Of a stretch of DNA of 64,000 nt, positions 42,623-52,383 are shown in pieces. Below the pieces are notes generated by a model. That model ran no database searches and was not told the DNA's origin. It worked only from the letters and a program-made list of their open reading frames with translations. Numbering within the stretch: position 1 is the first letter of the stretch; each line of letters begins with the position of its first letter. Source of the stretch: UBA11346 sp038060575 (lineage in GTDB: Bacteria; Planctomycetota; UBA11346); contig CAZZAM010000003.1 of assembly GCA_964652775.1 (NCBI GenBank), positions 172,427 to 236,426 of the forward strand. The letters run 5' to 3'. The position numbers were made by a program, and so were the translations under genes.

Positions 42623-43936
42623 TCATTTGTGAGGCGGATCAGGGTTGCCCAACAGCTGCCGCAGGATGACCCAGCGCCCCTCATCACGAGCCAAATCCGC
42701 CGCGCTGCGCCCAGCCTTGTCCTGTAGCCAGGGATCAGCGTGAGCCTCCAACAACATCCGCACCACGGTCGGTGCATCTGCATGTACTGCCTGATGCAGC
42801 GGCGTCCAACCAGTACTGGGAACAGCCAGGTTGGGATCGGCGTGATGGACAAGCAGCAGTTCTGTCAGGACCGCATCACCTGCGCCGACGGCAAGATCAA
42901 GAACCGTTAGGCCTCCATCACGCATGCGCACGCCGATATCTGCACCCGCCGTCAAGAGACGCTCGGTGATGCCTGACCGTCCAAGTGCAACGGCGCGTTG
43001 CAATGGACGCCTGCCATCTATTTCCACCTTTTCTAATTCAGCTCCCTTGGTTTCTAGCAAACGAGCAACAGCATCTTCGTCGCCCTGTTCAATCGCTACA
43101 TGCAACGGTTGTTTCCACTTTGCCGGCTTAGGACTTGCAGGCCTGGGCGGTGGCGTGGCGGTGGCATCGCCAATACCAGGAATGCCGCCAGGAATATCCA
43201 AGATGGGGATGGCAATCGCCACGGTTTCACTCCGAGTTTGCGGATACCAGACCAAGCGAGCGCTCGTCGCTGGTCCGCCATCGATATCATAGATCACCCG
43301 CGATCCGTGCTCCTTCACCTCGCTGCGAATCGATTTCACCACGATTGCCAATCCCGCTGCGTCGTTGAATGTCGCACCAGAAAACCGTTCGAGCAGTTCA
43401 CTGGGAACAAACATCGCCGTTTGCTTGGCAGTCGCCTCTTCAATGGTCACCGACACATGATCAAGCCCAGATATCGCCACCGACTTCTGAGCCACGACGG
43501 CGACCACCTGTGTACGCGGATCGCCACTGCCCACACAGATCTGTGCCGTACCACTGATTCCGATCAGTCGGCGTACCGCAGCGTAGGGTGGAGTGACGTC
43601 CACGTTGAGGCGCAACGTCTGATCGCGTTGCACCTGACGATCGAGCGCTGGCGTTTGCGTCCGATTTGCAGGTCGCAGGAGTAATCCAAGCCGCTCGCCA
43701 GTGTCAGTTTGTACAACATCAAAGTTCAGATTACTCAGGCGCAGTAGCGAACCACCACGTGGCAGATCAGCAACAAAGCTCAGACGGTAATCGGGCCGGG
43801 GCTGCCCCTCGTTCAACGGCAAGCGCAACGACACCGATAAGGAATCAACCCGGAACACACACGTCGGCTCGGCACCCAACAACGAACCGCACATCATCAA
43901 CACACAGCAGCTGTACCACATAGGTCGACTGGACAT
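42623..43936 (-). CDS. Secreted ankyrin-repeat protein
   Basis: The 437-residue protein has a signal peptide (MSSRPMWYSCCVLMMCGSLLGAE). An N-terminal ~260-residue beta-rich region of unknown family resembles, at least in style, the product of the gene upstream. A Pro/Thr linker (TATPPPRPASPKPAK) follows, then five ankyrin repeats: KQPLHVAIEQGDEDAVARLL, RRPLQRAVALGRSGITERLL, GLTVLDLAVGAGDAVLTELL, WTPLHQAVHADAPTVVRMLL and RSAADLARDEGRWVILRQLL. Exported ankyrin proteins act in binding. It is last in a three-gene minus-strand operon with touching ends (43936-43936 and 44769-44772). Confidence 0.8.
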   Translation of the reverse strand: MSSRPMWYSCCVLMMCGSLLGAEPTCVFRVDSLSVSLRLPLNEGQPRPDYRLSFVADLPRGGSLLRLSNLNFDVVQTDTGERLGLLLRPANRTQTPALDRQVQRDQTLRLNVDVTPPYAAVRRLIGISGTAQICVGSGDPRTQVVAVVAQKSVAISGLDHVSVTIEEATAKQTAMFVPSELLERFSGATFNDAAGLAIVVKSIRSEVKEHGSRVIYDIDGGPATSARLVWYPQTRSETVAIAIPILDIPGGIPGIGDATATPPPRPASPKPAKWKQPLHVAIEQGDEDAVARLLETKGAELEKVEIDGRRPLQRAVALGRSGITERLLTAGADIGVRMRDGGLTVLDLAVGAGDAVLTELLLVHHADPNLAVPSTGWTPLHQAVHADAPTVVRMLLEAHADPWLQDKAGRSAADLARDEGRWVILRQLLGNPDPPHK

Positions 43937-44772
43937 TAGAAGTCCTCCGCACCAAGGCGATTCACACCGCGCAGCTCTTCCCTACCCGGCACCACCATAC
44001 CCAAGCGTTGTGGCCCACAGGTAAAGGATATCGCTCTGCTTTCCACGTTCCGATAATAGCGCAACTCCACCGTCGCCACGGCTGGATCTTTCACCATCCA
44101 GGTTATTTGTCCGCGATTATCCCGCCATTCGGGACGGCGATCACGCACGCCAATCTCCTTGCCGTCCGCATTGAAGAACACGATTTCCTGCAAGGCGAGA
44201 AAAGCAGCCGCGTTGAATTGGAACACCAGACGCTCCTTCACCTGTTCGCTCAGTGCAAAGGTGGCATCCTTCAGCTCGGTGACCGCTATGTCTTGATTGG
44301 GCTTCAATTGCGTTATGGGGAACCGAACTACTGATGCCGGAGCACTGCTGAAATATACCGTCAGGCTGCCGGTCATCGGTCCAACCCCAAGCATGGGCAA
44401 CCGCGTTATCGGGAGCGCGGCGGTTGCGCAGACAGCAACCGGATCATGAGTCAAGGAGTGACTGCCGAGACATACTCCATCAGCTTGGATGCCACCCAAC
44501 ACCAGTGCCTCACCGCGATCCGACACCGTCGGTGCTACAGTAAGTGCCCGCCAGCCCAACAACGCCACGTGACCCTGCGCACGCAATGCCAACACGAGCT
44601 GGACACGACGCTGCTCTTCGTCTGCAAACGGCTGCTTACCGTTCCCATGCACGAAATCGATCCGCTGGGCATAGACGAACTCATGTGCGACAACCGTGAT
44701 CGATGGCGCATGCTCTTCAGAAATCAGCGTAGCCGTCAGCAACAGCGGAAAAGATATGCCGCGCCACATCAC
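43936..44772 (-). CDS. Secreted hypothetical protein, partner of the ankyrin protein
   Basis: The 278-residue protein has a signal peptide (MMWRGISFPLLLTATLISEE) and no known catalytic motif. Its beta-rich body includes LALRAQGHVALLGWRALTVA and a C-terminal segment VATVELRYYRNVESRAISFT that recalls the VRFPITQLKP and similar strands in the ankyrin protein's N-terminal region, so the two may share a domain. The start overlaps the GH stop by 4 bp and the stop touches the ankyrin gene. The function is unknown. Confidence 0.65.
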   Translation of the reverse strand: MMWRGISFPLLLTATLISEEHAPSITVVAHEFVYAQRIDFVHGNGKQPFADEEQRRVQLVLALRAQGHVALLGWRALTVAPTVSDRGEALVLGGIQADGVCLGSHSLTHDPVAVCATAALPITRLPMLGVGPMTGSLTVYFSSAPASVVRFPITQLKPNQDIAVTELKDATFALSEQVKERLVFQFNAAAFLALQEIVFFNADGKEIGVRDRRPEWRDNRGQITWMVKDPAVATVELRYYRNVESRAISFTCGPQRLGMVVPGREELRGVNRLGAEDF

Positions 44773-46994
44773 TCGTCTCTCCAGAGTTTGCAGGCGATAT
44801 GCCCGGAAAATTCAGGGCAAGACACCCGTAATGAGTTTCCCTCATGGTGCACGGTCTCGCGCCCTATTATGACACCATCATCGCAGTTCCACCATTCGAT
44901 ATGGATCGTCCCCGGCTTGATCTGACTGCCGAGGTCCAACCAACCGTCGCTGATCTGCGGAGGAACTCCCCCCATGGCCCCCCACCCTGGAACCTGCATA
45001 TAGGCGAGCAATCTACTTGGCCGAACCCAGGCTCGACACCACAGTGGCCCAGCCGAGCTTCCGGCGGCAAGTTCAGCGCAGCGTGCTGCGCGCCCACGCA
45101 GGTCTTCACCGAGGATAAAACGACGGATTGCGGTAAATGGTTGCCAGCGATCACCCTGGTCCACCCATTCCCACCACCATAACATTGGTGCTCCGGCGTG
45201 ACCGGTAACCAATGCTGCCCACGCACCAGTGCGGTGATCAACCTCGCGACATCCCGCTGGCGAAACTCCTGAGCCTGCCCCAAACTCGGTGACCAAGCAC
45301 GGCTTCTTATACCGAGACAGCCCACGGTTGGGATACTGGGTGCTGTCTGACAGAATATCAGCCAACAGTCGCCACGTACCGTCAGGCCCAGCGTGTCGGT
45401 AGGCATCGATACACAGGAGATCTATTTCGGGCAATTCAGCAACCTGAGCATGCACGCGCCGAAAATCGCCGGCCCAATGGGTGGTGACGGGGTGGTCATA
45501 TATATCCAGTGCATGCCACCGTGCTGCTGCGTGCTCGTGCCAACGCGGAACGAGCTGACCACGCGCTGCCGTCAGATCGACTTCCGACCACAGCTTCCAC
45601 GCCAGAATGGCTGGATGATCTGCGTAGCGGGCCACCAGATAGCGACGCAAGCGTTCCTGACCGGCAAGCGCGGCGGGATGATCGAACAGCTCTATCGGCT
45701 CAGCGAGTGGTCCGCCATTGCGGCGATTATAGGGGTTATCTTTCCATTCACGGTCTGCATGAGGCGAGGCCTGACCATGGTTGTTAATCACCAGATTGAC
45801 GCGAATGCCGCACGCCCACGCCCGATCGAGAACCTGATCAAGCCGCCAAGCATTGCCCTGCGCATAGCGACCGATTCCTTGATACCCTGGCCAATCGGCA
45901 CGCCACTCCAACGCCATATTCCATGACGACATCCAGATTTCCGTCGCGTTCACACCCGCGGTCGCCATACGCTCAAGCATGACATCATAGACCAGGCTGC
46001 CACGCGCCGTCGTCAGCTTGGTGGCATTGACCTCTTTACTGCGCCGATCATAGGTTGAATTCATGTTGAGTCCCACCGGCCACCACCACTTTCCGCCAAC
46101 ACTGAAAAAGCGCGGATCATTTGGATCTACGCGGACATAATCCGCTCGTGCCTCGCCCTCGACGACCAGATCAGGCAACACGCTGCTCTGTTCAGTGCCA
46201 TCGTCCCAAACTGCAACCAGACTGATGCGGTACACGCCGGGTTGAGCTGGCCGAAAGCGGAGAGCAAATCGCGCGGGGCCATCCGGAGTCACGATCTCGC
46301 TATCGCCACGATCAGCATGCTTCATCGGCTGCCAACAGAAACCAGGCAACAACAGCAACCGACCATCTGGCGTCGTGATTCGTGCATCAAGACGGAACTT
46401 GCGCTGATCGTACGGATTGTCTGGCCACGGTTCCGGTCGAGTCTCCAGGGTCCACCGCTCGCCGGTACGCACATGCATGCGGCCATCGCTGGCCAACCCA
46501 GGAAGCATCATGTCGAGCAGTCGCTGCGCACGCGTCCATGGGCCTGGCGCCACCGGAGTGACTACTGCTGAAACGATGCGGATCTGCGCCTGACTGCGTT
46601 GCGCCGACCAAAAGTAGATTCCCGTACGTTGGGTGACCGATGCCGCTTCGGCACTCCAGGAACAGCGCGCTGGCTCCGCTGGCAGTGGCGACTCGTTGGC
46701 AAGATCGACATCTAGGTCGTGCCGACCCGAAGCAAACACACCAGGGAGTGCACGTTGATACCAATTTCCATCGCGATCCTGCGCGTAAACGCCGATCCCA
46801 AGATCGCTCGGCGCGTTACTTGGCACAACCACAGTTGCCCTCAGATGGCGACTGCCGGAAGTCACTTGCGGCATCTCAACCAAGGTGGTCAGCGGCGACC
46901 GCAGCGCGATGAACTGTGGCGCACGCACCTGCTCGCTCACTGCCAATAGCCGCGTCAATAGTCCCAGCAATACCAACCATCGGAGCGCGAACAT
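44769..46994 (-). CDS. Secreted glycoside hydrolase, clan A-like TIM barrel
   Basis: The 741-residue protein has a signal peptide (MFALRWLVLLGLLTRLLAVS). An N-terminal beta-sandwich region (about 40-290, with a carbohydrate-binding or DUF5060-like look) precedes a TIM barrel. Clan-A features are WWPVGLNMNSTYDRRS, NATEIWMSSWNMALEW and INNHGQASPHADREWKDNPYN. The putative acid/base is Glu471 in LAWKLWSEVDL (usually NE) and the nucleophile is Glu570 in PCLVTEFGAGSG. These resemble GH5/GH-A enzymes acting on beta-mannans or similar polysaccharides. The substrate cannot be fixed from sequence. It is first in the three-gene operon with two secreted partners. Confidence 0.85.
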   Translation of the reverse strand: MFALRWLVLLGLLTRLLAVSEQVRAPQFIALRSPLTTLVEMPQVTSGSRHLRATVVVPSNAPSDLGIGVYAQDRDGNWYQRALPGVFASGRHDLDVDLANESPLPAEPARCSWSAEAASVTQRTGIYFWSAQRSQAQIRIVSAVVTPVAPGPWTRAQRLLDMMLPGLASDGRMHVRTGERWTLETRPEPWPDNPYDQRKFRLDARITTPDGRLLLLPGFCWQPMKHADRGDSEIVTPDGPARFALRFRPAQPGVYRISLVAVWDDGTEQSSVLPDLVVEGEARADYVRVDPNDPRFFSVGGKWWWPVGLNMNSTYDRRSKEVNATKLTTARGSLVYDVMLERMATAGVNATEIWMSSWNMALEWRADWPGYQGIGRYAQGNAWRLDQVLDRAWACGIRVNLVINNHGQASPHADREWKDNPYNRRNGGPLAEPIELFDHPAALAGQERLRRYLVARYADHPAILAWKLWSEVDLTAARGQLVPRWHEHAAARWHALDIYDHPVTTHWAGDFRRVHAQVAELPEIDLLCIDAYRHAGPDGTWRLLADILSDSTQYPNRGLSRYKKPCLVTEFGAGSGVSPAGCREVDHRTGAWAALVTGHAGAPMLWWWEWVDQGDRWQPFTAIRRFILGEDLRGRAARCAELAAGSSAGPLWCRAWVRPSRLLAYMQVPGWGAMGGVPPQISDGWLDLGSQIKPGTIHIEWWNCDDGVIIGRETVHHEGNSLRVSCPEFSGHIACKLWRDE

Positions 46995-47165
46995 GCTCGC
47001 GAGTCTAACCTGATCCGATCCATTCCCAAACGTCCATATTCATGTGTCGTACGAGTCGAAACTAGCTCGCGAGTCGTCTGACTGCGCTCACCACCGTGCG
47101 GATTTCGTCCACCAGACGCGCCGATCCGCACCCGGACATGCCCTCGGTGGCGCTACGATGGGGGC

Positions 47166-48278
47166 ATGCCACTCATCGAACCTGAATTTCTCGAACTTAC
47201 CCGCAACCTCGATCCGGAGTCCTTTTGGGCCGAGAATCGCCTGTGTGAAAAACCTGGCGCGGACAAACCGCGTTGCGCGCTGAAGGGCATCGGGAGCGAC
47301 GACCACTGGCTGTTCGAATTCCTGTCGGTGCCAAGCACCCTGCGCTACTACCGCGACAAGCCCTACCGCGACGGCCTGCACCGTACGACCAACGAGCTGA
47401 TGTGGGAACATGTGCGGCAGCGGCCGTTCGCCGAGGACTCGTGGGAAAACCAGCCCAAGCGCATTGAGAACCTTTTTGGTTGCGAGTTCGCCTACCACGA
47501 AGGCGGCACTCCGTGGTTCATGCCAGTGACCGCCGATCCGGCAGAGTTCGGTCGCATCCTCGACCGTGTCGAAGCCATCGACATCGAGTCGTGGTGTCTG
47601 CCCGAGGCCTACCTCGCTGAATGGGAGTCACGCAAGGCCGCAGGTAAGCCGCTGCCGCACCTTGGTACTGGCGGGCGCGGCCCAGCAACGGTGATCACCT
47701 CGGTACTCGATCCCCAGGTGGCCTTGATGTGGTGCTTCGACGAGCCTGAACTGATGGACCGCTTCACTCGCATTCTCACCCAGGGATATCTTCGCCTCGT
47801 CCGCCGTCTGCGCGCATTCAGCGGTTGCACTATGAAGGGCTGGTGGATTACGGATGACAATTGCTGCTTGTTCAATCCGAAACAGTATCGGCGCTTCTGC
47901 ATGCCCGTACTACACGAATTACTCGGCCAGTTCGCCGAGGATGGCTGGCGCTACCAGCACAGCGACTCGGCCATGGCCCACCACCTCGACGCTCAGCGCG
48001 AACTTGGCATCCAACAGGTCAACTACGGCCCAGAAATTGATCCGCGAGTTATCCGCGCGCGTATGCCAGAAGCAGTGATCGACGGTCACATGCCACCATT
48101 TCTGCTCCGTAACGGTCGCCCCGAGGAAATCCGCGCCCGCGTACACAACGACTTCACTGCAGTTGGCGCCGGCGGCAAACTCAACATCGCCACCGCCGGA
48201 TCAATCCCTGCCGGCACTGGCCTCGGACGTCTGCGCTGGCTCATGCAATGCGTGCAGGAAGAAACGCGCTATCGTTGA
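47166..48278 (+). CDS. Uroporphyrinogen-III decarboxylase-like protein
   Basis: The 370-residue protein belongs to the URO-D fold superfamily. WFMPVTADPAEFGRILDRVE is a family feature, as are ALMWCFDEPELMDRFTRILTQGYLRLVRR, the YQHSDSAMAHHL segment and DGHMPPFLLRNGRPEEI. True HemE catalytic residues (the N-terminal RQAGR and Asp) are not seen, so it more likely belongs to the MtaA/CmuA-like or uncharacterised URO-D proteins common in PVC bacteria. No corrinoid protein is adjacent. The start is the first ATG and the gap to the glycoside hydrolase gene is short. Function in methyl transfer or sugar-related metabolism is undecided. Confidence 0.75.
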   Translation: MPLIEPEFLELTRNLDPESFWAENRLCEKPGADKPRCALKGIGSDDHWLFEFLSVPSTLRYYRDKPYRDGLHRTTNELMWEHVRQRPFAEDSWENQPKRIENLFGCEFAYHEGGTPWFMPVTADPAEFGRILDRVEAIDIESWCLPEAYLAEWESRKAAGKPLPHLGTGGRGPATVITSVLDPQVALMWCFDEPELMDRFTRILTQGYLRLVRRLRAFSGCTMKGWWITDDNCCLFNPKQYRRFCMPVLHELLGQFAEDGWRYQHSDSAMAHHLDAQRELGIQQVNYGPEIDPRVIRARMPEAVIDGHMPPFLLRNGRPEEIRARVHNDFTAVGAGGKLNIATAGSIPAGTGLGRLRWLMQCVQEETRYR

Positions 48279-48368
48279 GATAGTCTGGCCTAGTTGACGT
48301 TTTTTGAACTACAGCATTCAAGTTCATTGGCTGCAAGCGCCTGACGTCCCCGCTTACCATGTCGGATA

Positions 48369-50267
48369 CTAGCGCGGCCCGCCCCAAGTCGCGGGCGGCG
48401 GCGGTATATTAGCACCAGCCGTCATGACCGGGCCACTCGGTCGGCGGCGGAAATCGCCCTTAGCCGGATCAACGAAAAGGACTGCCGGATCGGCGACCAC
48501 TTGGCCGTCATCGCCCAGGTAATCCTTCCCCACCTCACGCATATAGATGTTGCCTGAAATCTTGCCGGGCAAACCGTCAGTAAGACGATCAAGGACATTG
48601 TTGCTGACGACCAACCCGGTCGGTGGACTGGCCCCTTTGCCACGTTGGCCGAAGACCGAGGTCGAATAATCGATCTCGTGGTTGAGGTTAATAAAGGTGT
48701 TATTGAGAATATGGATGTCCTTGATTGCCTTGCCGCCAACCGTGCCCGAGGTCCACATGGCGACATTCACCGCCGCCCTCCCCTGAGAGTCGATCACATT
48801 GTTGCGGATGACGATGCGCTCAGCATTGCGGTTGATAGCCAATGTGTTGTGCAGGTAGTTACCTTCAAACAACAGATCAGCGCAGCCCTCATAGAAGTTG
48901 ACCGAACTGGAGTGCATGCCGTAGTGATCAAGGATGGCGTTGCCCGTGAGTTTGCCGTCCTTGCATTCGTAGTGCCTGATGCCGCTGCCGGAATTCTTTT
49001 CCAACCGGCAGTCGCGCACCGCAAAGCGGTTGACGCGACTGAGAAAGACGGCGGTCGTCCACGCAGGACAGTGATGGATGTAGCAGTTATCGACGGCAAT
49101 ATCGTCGCAGTAGTTCAGTCCGATGCCGCCATGTCCGCTGACGAAACGAATCTCGCAGTTGGCGACGGTGATTCCCGTCGAGCGTTTCTCGTGGCGGGCC
49201 ACCGATATCCCACCGGTACCACCAGAAAAGCGCTGGATCAGGAAGCCGCGGATGGCGAGATGCGAAGCGCCGTCGGTGATGGCGATACCAGACTCGAGGG
49301 CAGGAAAGCCAATGTTAGCCGGCAGCCCAGCCACGAGCCGTTCGGGCAACAGGCTGACGCGAAAGCGTTTGTCGCCGATCGGCGCGATGCACCACTCGCC
49401 TGGTTCGCTGATCAGTCGCAGCGTATTGTAGAAGCAATAGCTGGTGGTCGGGTAGGTGGTGGGTTTGAATTGAGCAAAAGTCACGCGGTGTTCAGCCGGC
49501 TCGTAGCCGGTCACGGCGGCGAAATAAACATGATTGTTGCCCCCGTGCACGCCGAGAAACGCACCCCGGTAGTGATTGGGGTCAGCAGTGGTGAGATTGA
49601 CTGCATCGGTGATGGCGCTGACGCCATCCTTCACCACGAGGCGGTTGGGCGACTTGAGAAAGTCCTTGGGCAAATCGGGATAAAAACGATCGGACGGCTT
49701 GGGGAATTGCGCGATTGGCAACAGGTGGCTGTCGCCATCGCTGAGGATGATACGCTGCCACGGTGCCTGTCGGTCGTGCTTCTCCTGGCGATGGGCCACA
49801 ACCGCACCGTGGTTGAAGTTGGCGATAATATCGAGATCGACATCAATGTAGAACAGTTCGCCCCATCGGGGATGGCCCTGGGCCTCCTCCGCAGAGCCGT
49901 AGCGCCGCCACCCATTCAGCACCTGCCCGCCATCGATCACGGCTCGTCCGCTGCCATAGCCCCCTGCGGTGTTGGCATCCAAGGTGATCGGTCGGCCCGG
50001 AGCTCCGGAAGCAGTCAGCTTGATCGTGCCTTGATACGCCACGCCGCCTTTGAACAGGATGGTGTCGCCGGGAGCCAGAGCGATACCGGCGGGAACACCA
50101 GTTGCCGTGGGATCGCCGGGGCAATGCTTCCAAGCCGTCTGCGGCGAATTTCCATCTGCCGTATCATTGCCACCGACATAATCCACGTGGTAGCTCGCAG
50201 CGTGCAGGGCAACCGAGTAGAGCAACCACAGCGTGGCCACGCCGAGACCAGACAGGGAACGGCTCAT
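48369..50267 (-). CDS. Secreted right-handed parallel beta-helix protein
   Basis: From the ATG at 50267, with GGAG upstream on the minus strand, the 632-residue product has a signal peptide (LGVATLWLLYSVALHAA). A region typical of pectate-lyase-like proteins follows (YHVDYVGGNDTADGNSPQTA and WKHCPGD, ILFKGGVAYQGTIKLTASGA). The beta-helix then has repeated rungs: ITVANCEIRFVSGHGGIGLN, IAVDNCYIHHC, FAVRDCRLEKNSGSGIRHYE and LFEGNYLHNTLAINRNAERI. Such proteins bind or cleave polysaccharides. No lyase residues were identified. It is minus strand and single. Confidence 0.8.
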   Translation of the reverse strand: MSRSLSGLGVATLWLLYSVALHAASYHVDYVGGNDTADGNSPQTAWKHCPGDPTATGVPAGIALAPGDTILFKGGVAYQGTIKLTASGAPGRPITLDANTAGGYGSGRAVIDGGQVLNGWRRYGSAEEAQGHPRWGELFYIDVDLDIIANFNHGAVVAHRQEKHDRQAPWQRIILSDGDSHLLPIAQFPKPSDRFYPDLPKDFLKSPNRLVVKDGVSAITDAVNLTTADPNHYRGAFLGVHGGNNHVYFAAVTGYEPAEHRVTFAQFKPTTYPTTSYCFYNTLRLISEPGEWCIAPIGDKRFRVSLLPERLVAGLPANIGFPALESGIAITDGASHLAIRGFLIQRFSGGTGGISVARHEKRSTGITVANCEIRFVSGHGGIGLNYCDDIAVDNCYIHHCPAWTTAVFLSRVNRFAVRDCRLEKNSGSGIRHYECKDGKLTGNAILDHYGMHSSSVNFYEGCADLLFEGNYLHNTLAINRNAERIVIRNNVIDSQGRAAVNVAMWTSGTVGGKAIKDIHILNNTFINLNHEIDYSTSVFGQRGKGASPPTGLVVSNNVLDRLTDGLPGKISGNIYMREVGKDYLGDDGQVVADPAVLFVDPAKGDFRRRPSGPVMTAGANIPPPPATWGGPR

Positions 50268-50444
50268 GATGGCGACTCCAGAGGTAACTGGGACTGGGTA
50301 TGCTCGTCCTCCATATAAGTGGGCAGGACAAGACAACCGACATGCATGGATTATGTACTCCCAGCGAATCACCAACTGTCTCTCGCGACGGGACAGCGGT
50401 TGTTCGACACAGTGAATACGACGCGTCACCATCGCACTCGACCG

Positions 50445-51323
50445 CTAACCGATGCGATGCTTCGCTCCGGGATTCGGCTTCGCCTGGGCCTCGCGCCAAG
50501 CGCGCCGCCACACCGCTGGGTCATGGACCTCGCTGACCGGATTTCGGCGCGACTGCAGAACTGTGCTCGGCAACCACGCGCGACCGCTCGGCCCACCGCT
50601 GGCTTGATAGCGCAGATCCATCGACCAGCGGCATATGCGCGATCGATTGGCCGTGCTGCAATGCGGCGTGAACTGGCTCATCAACACCACCTCGCCCGGT
50701 TGGCAAACCCCGATGACGTGACCATCGGTCGGGACTCGTGAAGGTTCGATAGTCGTGCCGTATTGCGGATCGCTGACGTGGCGCACATGACCTTGGCGGT
50801 GGAACCCGGGGATAAGATGCAAACAACCCATCTCCTCGCTGGCACCAAGCAACGGCGTCCACGCCGTGACCAGCAATGCAGCGTCGGAGTCCGGCGTGGT
50901 CACACCGCTGTCCTGATGCCACGGTACTTCGTAGTGGCTCCGCCGACGACCCTGATCAGCCGGTGGCTTGGCCCGCAGATGCTGGATCGGATTGAGGGTA
51001 ATTTCATCACCCAGCAAACTGCCGACTGCCTTGAGCATCTTCGGGTGGCGCATGAGCGCGAACATTTTATCGCCGAGAATATCGGTGGTATCGTACCCAC
51101 CGTGGACTTCGTCACTCTGGACAGCAATCAAGCCAAAGCGGGTTGCGAATGGCGCATCCGCATGCAGGTCCTTGATTAACCCGTCGTGGTGCAGTGCGCG
51201 AGCGCGAGCGTCGATGTGCTCTGATATCTCGCGTTGCGTCGGCAGAAAGTCATCGGGATCGAAGACTTTGGCGATGACAAAGCCATCGCGGTGGAAGGTC
51301 GCAATCTGGTCGGTGGTCAGCAT
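50445..51323 (-). CDS. Phytanoyl-CoA dioxygenase (PhyH) family protein
   Basis: The ATG at 51323, with AGGA about 9 bp upstream, begins MLTTDQIATFHRDGFVIAKV, the standard PhyH N-terminus; the longer frame to 51590 overlaps the AraC gene. The 292-residue protein has the HxD iron ligands in VPWHQDSGVTT, a distal His in SQFTPHCSTANRS and an RGxH-like end. Family members are Fe(II)/2-oxoglutarate dioxygenases hydroxylating diverse small molecules. It is divergent from an AraC-type regulator, which probably controls it. The substrate is unknown. Confidence 0.88.
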   Translation of the reverse strand: MLTTDQIATFHRDGFVIAKVFDPDDFLPTQREISEHIDARARALHHDGLIKDLHADAPFATRFGLIAVQSDEVHGGYDTTDILGDKMFALMRHPKMLKAVGSLLGDEITLNPIQHLRAKPPADQGRRRSHYEVPWHQDSGVTTPDSDAALLVTAWTPLLGASEEMGCLHLIPGFHRQGHVRHVSDPQYGTTIEPSRVPTDGHVIGVCQPGEVVLMSQFTPHCSTANRSRICRWSMDLRYQASGGPSGRAWLPSTVLQSRRNPVSEVHDPAVWRRAWREAQAKPNPGAKHRIG

Positions 51324-51394
51324 GGTCGCATCCTCGCTACCCCCTGCGATGCGACGAGGGCTGGCCTTCCGCCCAAGGTGGACAAAATCCGCAT

Positions 51395-52294
51395 ATGCCC
51401 ACTTGGCAGCCAGCCACCCGTCCTGCCATGCCCGAGCCGCACCAGCAGCGCGCTCCGGACTGCGCCATTCTGCGTGTACCCGGCCTCGGCGGCCTCCACC
51501 TGCTGCACGCAACCCGCGATGATCGCAGCGCTGGTACTGCCCAGCGCAGTCAACATCGCCATGACATCTGGCACTGCGTAGCGTACACATCCGGACGCGG
51601 CACCTGCTTGCTCGACGGCAACGAAGTCGCCGTACGGTCTCCCTACATTATCCTCACCTCACCTGGTCAGCCGCACTGTTTCTCGCGCCGACCTGGTGAG
51701 AACGCCGTCTACCATGAAGTGACCTTTGCCCCCGATAAGCCCAGTGCGGTGACTGATTGGTCCAACCTCTTGTATGCCTGGACGGGCGTGCGCTGCGCGT
51801 TGCCATCCCACCGACCATGTCCCATCGCCTGCGCCGATGATATCGGCGCCATTGCCGGACGCATCGCAGCCGTTGTGCGCGATGGGCGTGCCGAGAGTCC
51901 AGCTCTGTTTCAAGGTCTCCTTGCTGAGACATTGTTGACGGTCTTCCGACATCTCGTCGCCGATGCCGAGCGCGCCGCACCTGATGGTCCACTCGAGTTG
52001 GCTCGCCGCTTCATCGAGCATCACGCTGAGGATTCCATCGACCTCGACGCTGTTGCTGATGCCGCGGGTCTGTCAGCCAAGCACCTCAGTCGCGCCTTTG
52101 CTGTGCGCTACGGTGATCCACCAATGCGTTACCGCCGTCGGCTGCTGATGCGCCGTGCCGCCGTCCTGCTGCGCACCAGTGATGCCTCGGTGGAGCGCAT
52201 CGCTGCTGGACTCGGATTTGCCGACTGGCGACATTTCAGCCGTTGCTTCCGAGCCGAACACCGTGTTTCACCTGCAAATTACCGACGTGGGTGA
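51395..52294 (+). CDS. AraC-family transcriptional regulator
   Basis: The 299-residue regulator has an N-terminal cupin-like sensor (HRHDIWHCVAYTSGRGTCLL, YIILTSPGQPHCFSRR). Its C-terminal double helix-turn-helix covers about residues 203-298: IDLDAVADAAGLSAKHLSRA then FAVRYGDPPMRYRRRLLMRR, with ERIAAGLGFADWRHFSRCFR as the second helix-turn-helix. These features match sugar-responsive AraC regulators. It is divergent from the PhyH gene with 71 bp between the two starts. The ATG at 51395 or an internal ATG at residue 12 (51428) could start it. Ligand unknown. Confidence 0.85.
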   Translation: MPTWQPATRPAMPEPHQQRAPDCAILRVPGLGGLHLLHATRDDRSAGTAQRSQHRHDIWHCVAYTSGRGTCLLDGNEVAVRSPYIILTSPGQPHCFSRRPGENAVYHEVTFAPDKPSAVTDWSNLLYAWTGVRCALPSHRPCPIACADDIGAIAGRIAAVVRDGRAESPALFQGLLAETLLTVFRHLVADAERAAPDGPLELARRFIEHHAEDSIDLDAVADAAGLSAKHLSRAFAVRYGDPPMRYRRRLLMRRAAVLLRTSDASVERIAAGLGFADWRHFSRCFRAEHRVSPANYRRG

Positions 52295-52383
52295 TCGGAA
52301 CCGTACGTCGTCTTATCGCTCAACCTACATGACACTGTCTCGATCAACCTTGCAGATCAAATCCCTGCTCAACGATCGTCCAC

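Noticed and set aside
47166..48278. Assignment of the URO-D-like gene as hemE
   Set aside because: The N-terminal catalytic motif of HemE is not seen and no heme genes are near, so a superfamily-level call is safer.
48645..50318. 557-codon plus-strand frame
   Set aside because: It is antisense to the beta-helix gene, which has a signal peptide and clear repeat rungs. The plus frame has no recognisable motif.
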